Shown here: piece by piece, positions 60,506 through 64,000 of the stretch
Position numbering within the stretch: position 1 is the first letter of the stretch
Layout of the letters: the number at the start of each line of letters is the position of its first letter
Source: Gentiana macrophylla
Taxonomy: Eukaryota > Streptophyta > Magnoliopsida > Gentianales > Gentianaceae
Assembly (NCBI GenBank): GCA_026214975.1
Contig: CM047817.1
Location: forward strand, 62,218,407 to 62,282,406
DNA: 64,000 bases
Direction of reading: 5' to 3'
Translations under genes and position numbers: made by a program
Notes under the pieces: model-generated
Databases searched by the model: none
What the model was told of the DNA's origin: nothing
The model's input: the letters and a program-made list of their open reading frames with translations, nothing else

Positions 60506-62597
60506 TGGGGATCTATATTTATACGTATAAAATATTAGATCTAGGAGTGGAAAACATGTAGTTTTTGTGTCCCAATTTTTTATAGGGGCCGAATATTTGC
60601 ATATTTTTTATGTTGCGATTGTTGTGGTTTGAAGAGATGGATTGGGGTTGGTACTGTTTACTCGTGAGATCTATTGTAAGCTCTCTCGATTTAGATCGTT
60701 TGAGCATAGGATTGGTGTAAAAGTTGTTTTTATTCTCTTTTTTAAGCAATTTTATTTTTTTTTGTAATTCCGAAAACGACGAAGAACGATGATGAACACG
60801 GGATGAAGGCGGAACCACGAGTTATGAATAGGAGTCGGGTGGAAAATTTTCTTTTGTTATTTTTTTGTACCACACGGCTAGGGTTTGATTTTTTTTTATC
60901 AAACCCTAATTTTTTAAAATCGGCATTTTTGAAATTTTTATTTTATTTATTTTATGGAAAAAAATATACAGCGAGATTTTTAATTAAAAAAAATTTGAAA
61001 CAAAATTTTTATTTTATTTTATAAAATAAAGGCCCTTCTCCTTCGGGTTCGCGGTTCGTGGTTCAAGGCTCAAGTATCGAAGACACGAAGACAACAAGTT
61101 GTAATTTCTTTGCTTTCCTAGGATAGATTAGATCTGGGGTACCAACGATCCATCTCGGTGTTTAAATTTTCCATAATTTATTTATTATGTGTTTGATCAT
61201 AAAATAGATATAAAATCGGAATTGCCATGACATGCATCATATCATAAATCCACTCCATGCATACATGTAGAATTTTAATTTTAGTAATTAAAATAGGCAT
61301 GTACACAAACTCGCGTAATTAGTTGAAATTTAATTAATCGTGGTAATTAATTAATTTAGTAACTAATTAAAGATCCGAGGATGTGTTATGAAATATTTAA
61401 GCCTTTTAAATGTGTGTTCTCGGTGAACGCCTTAAAAGCCCAAAGCGAGATCACGTTTTAGATTCGTAGTGTCTACGAGATTGAATGATGGTAAAGAACA
61501 ATAAATCTTGGATAAAAGCGGTTCGCTTTATAGGTTGGATGGTAAATTGAGCTTCGCTCGACCGACTTAACCCTCCTAGTGTGATGTATGCACGGGGTCC
61601 GGCAAGACTAAGCTACACCGCGCGGCGGATGGGTGATTCCTTCTTATCTCAATGGGGCTTTCTTGACCCGATTTAGTCCGGCCCCATCACATATGTTCCA
61701 ATGAATAGGATGGGTAGGCTTGCCTCGTTACCGACACCATTCGAATCCTTGATTTGATGTGCTTTTATGTTAACATCAAAAGGCGTGGTTAGTTAACCCA
61801 CCACCACTTCCAAAATATTGAGTGGGAGCGGGGAGGCGGCGACCAACCCCACGGCCTCTACTATAGATACAAGTAAGTGAGAGAAGGTGGCGCCTCGCGG
61901 CGCTTTGATTTCGTCCCCTACGGATGGTGTTCACCCCTATCAACATTCATGGCTTGGTCTCCGAAATGATAGGATTTCCGGGTACTCGTCGGGTCACTGA
62001 CCTATCCTACGACGGCACACTCGGGGCGTACCTAAGAGATCTGATATAGTAGGTCACACTCATCATGGGTATTCTTGATAATATCTAGGCTAAAAGGAAG
62101 GTAGTCAATGAATAAAGGGATGTTTGATTCTCGTGGGATGTTCGATTCTCACAAGTTATTCATTGATGAGATTGTCTCGATTTAACCGTCATCTCTTTGA
62201 CCTACCCTACGGCGGCATTGAGATCTGAGGTTAAAACAACGGAATGGTAGAAGTATACTTACTTATAGTTTACAATTCCTAAAATAAAATAATATAGTAG
62301 TGTTAATCTTTAATTAATATATGTCATTTTATTTACTGACATTATATCCACTTACTAAATTGCTTAAAATTTATAATTGACTAGTATTCACTTCTTTAAA
62401 AGTGGAAAGTAACTAGGGCGTTGAACTAGTTAATCGATAATGCAATTAATTTTCGGAAGAGATATTTCCTCTTAAGCCTTTTAAAACTAGAGTGACATAT
62501 AGGTATGTCACTAGCATCACTAAGTGTTAAGCGAGATACAATCTTAGTTTGATCAAAGATAATTTCGGACTTTAAAATTCTTCTAGTGAATTTTGAG
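60506..62597 (+). other. Noncoding interior of the long-LTR element
   Basis: No gag-pol. Matches 34737 back to about 32400 on the minus strand. Two copies of a motif like GACCTACCCTACGGCGGCA lie near 61999-62020 and 62197-62215, as in the other element. Open frames such as 60803-61024 are T-rich and unrecognised. Confidence 0.6.
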
Positions 62598-63015
62598 TGT
62601 GTAGTGATTACACAAGTAATTTTCTAATTGAAAAATCGGAAAATCATGAAGTGTTACTAGTTGAACGATATTTGGAATCGATGAACTAGTGGGAGTTTTA
62701 TGATTTGTTGTTTTTTCTAGAACATTAGAAAAGTGTAACTAAGTACACACGTAATCATTCTAATTGAAAAATCGGAAAGTCATGAACTGTTACTAGTTAG
62801 ACGATATTTGGAATCGAGGAACTAGTGGAGTTTTATGATTTGTATTTTTCTGGAAACATTAGAACTGTGTAAGTGTTTACACGAGAGATTTTCAAATTGA
62901 AAAATTAGAAAATCATAAAATGAAGCATTGCTCATAGACGGAATTTGGAACCGATAAACCCGTAAGGAGCTTTAATGTTATGATTTGTTATTTTTCCGGT
63001 ATATTAGAAAATCTG
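62598..63015 (+). repeat. Three tandem ~135-bp repeats in the element interior
   Basis: Units start near 62600, 62731 and 62871. Each contains 'aattgaaaaatcggaaa' or a close form, 'gatatttggaatcga', 'gaactagtggagttttatga' and 'acattagaa'. The matching part of the 25787-35337 element (32270-32400, inverse) has one unit. Confidence 0.8.
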
Positions 63016-63137
63016 AGAAGTCCTAACAAGTAACACTCGAAATAGACATCCCACGGTTCAAGAGTAGTGTCTACTCACACGAACTTCTAGTTCAAAACTG
63101 TTTCCATTTACGGAAAGTCAAGAATGGGAGAGTATGT

Positions 63138-64000
63138 GTAATATCCCGAAATTTTGACTCCCTATTTAATTGAAAAAAAAAAAGGTTCAATAACTTGGGG
63201 AATTATGTGTTTAGTAATTATTGGGAAGGGTGATTAATAATTAAAATGGAATTTTTATAATTCTTTAATTAAAAGGAAATACATTGGTTAATAATTAAAG
63301 GGAGAGGACTTCTTTTATTCCTTCTCCATCTTTTCCCAATTACGTGAAACCCAAACCTCCTCCCCTTTGCCGATGTGTGAAGAAGAAGGAGAGAAAAAAA
63401 TTTCTCTCCTTGTCATTGTTGAGATTAAATGAGTCGTCGTCGTCGGTAAGCATCGTTTCCTTCTCTCCTACAATTCGAGCATGACGATCGGCCGACCAAA
63501 GGCCATGACCGATCAATTATGCGTATGAAAGAAGGTGGTTTAATTCTAGGCGTACTCTTGGTTCATCAGGGATTCGGTTGTAATTGTTTTATCCTTCCTT
63601 CTATTTGTAGAGATAGATTCGGGCTTCGTAGAAGCACGGTTTTAATTAGTTAGCAAGATCCTTCAAGAAGCGCAGCGACGATGAGGATATTTCTATGGTT
63701 TACGTATTCGTTTGGTTTTAAAGATGAAGTTTTTAAGCATATGCAAGGTTGTGTATGATTTCTTGGATGCTTGGTATTGTCGTTCAAAGTTTTAGCGTAA
63801 GTTGGGACTGTTTTCTTGTGTTTTTAGAGGTGTAGATGATTTGTAATTATGTTTTGAAAGCAAATTATAATGCGATAATCTGGGGATGATGTAATTATGT
63901 GTGGGAAAGGTTTTGGGGTGTTAAATATCCAATTTAGCGTATCGATACTTGGGTTTGAAGTCTATGATGTTATGGTATCTCTAGATAAGGAATTATGTGT
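63138..64000 (+). mobile_element. Probable start of another LTR retrotransposon
   Basis: TGTAATATCCCGAAATTTTG is a typical plant LTR start (compare TGTAATACCCCG in Ty3/gypsy), and similarity to the surrounding long-LTR element ends here. The rest to the window edge is noncoding, with a purine-rich leader-like stretch (63380-63425). The far end lies outside the window, so it is unproven. Confidence 0.5.

Larger units (their letters stand above)
49186..64000 (+). mobile_element. Noncoding long-LTR retrotransposon, plus strand, partial at the window edge
   Basis: 5' LTR starts TGTTAGGTGTAATGCCCGAA at 49186 and ends at 60490 (...TTAACA), split by the Copia element at 50702-60160. An initiator-Met primer site and a noncoding interior follow. 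LTR start, TATA region and interior match the minus-strand element at 25787-35337, but the LTR 3' ends differ, so they are subfamilies. The interior is interrupted near 63138 by another LTR-like start. No 3' LTR or target duplication is visible. Confidence 0.75.

Overview
This window is nuclear DNA of a flowering plant, most likely a eudicot. The evidence is an intron-containing UNC93-like transporter gene, plant-type CACTA, Copia, Stowaway and SINE elements, and primer binding sites matching plant initiator-Met and Asp tRNAs. I cannot name the species. Almost all of the 64 kb is transposable elements, most of them nested in one another. I see one intact-looking host gene and no rRNA, tRNA or CRISPR.

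Layout. (a) 883-9019: an LTR element with 1.7 kb LTRs, a tRNA-Asp primer site and no polyprotein, carrying a solo LTR of its own family; both have perfect 5-bp target duplications. (b) 9-17 kb: old sequence with a glutathione-peroxidase-like fragment, a broken Copia element on the minus strand, and a MITE. (c) 17900-20983: a two-exon UNC93-like membrane protein gene whose single intron holds a SINE with a 16-bp target duplication and at least one Stowaway MITE. (d) 21960-46206: a complete CACTA (En/Spm) element, CACTA to TAGTG, flanked by the 3-bp duplication CGC. It carries palindromic subterminal repeats, a 147-bp tandem array, a frameshifted TNP2 transposase and a second Transposase_24-type gene. 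Its array is split by a Copia element (23053-37609); that is split in its integrase by a noncoding long-LTR element (25787-35337), which contains a solo LTR (28939-30672). This is a four-level nest, each level bounded by its own target duplication. (e) 46.2-49.2 kb: old LTR remnant, a dispersed repeat also present at 11.75 kb, and a weak 14-3-3-like fragment. (f) 49186-64000: another noncoding long-LTR element, plus strand, whose 5' LTR is split by a decayed Copia element (50702-60160, TSD AATTT) and whose interior is cut near 63138 by what looks like the start of another LTR.

How the parts relate. The UNC93-like gene is the only candidate host function. The two CACTA genes would encode the element's own mobility proteins, acting on its palindromic subterminal repeats, but the transposase is frameshifted as written. 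The retroelements' coding regions are all broken. The two noncoding long-LTR elements share LTR and internal sequence in opposite orientations and would need proteins from another element. All identifications come from reading the sequence and from family knowledge; no database search was run.
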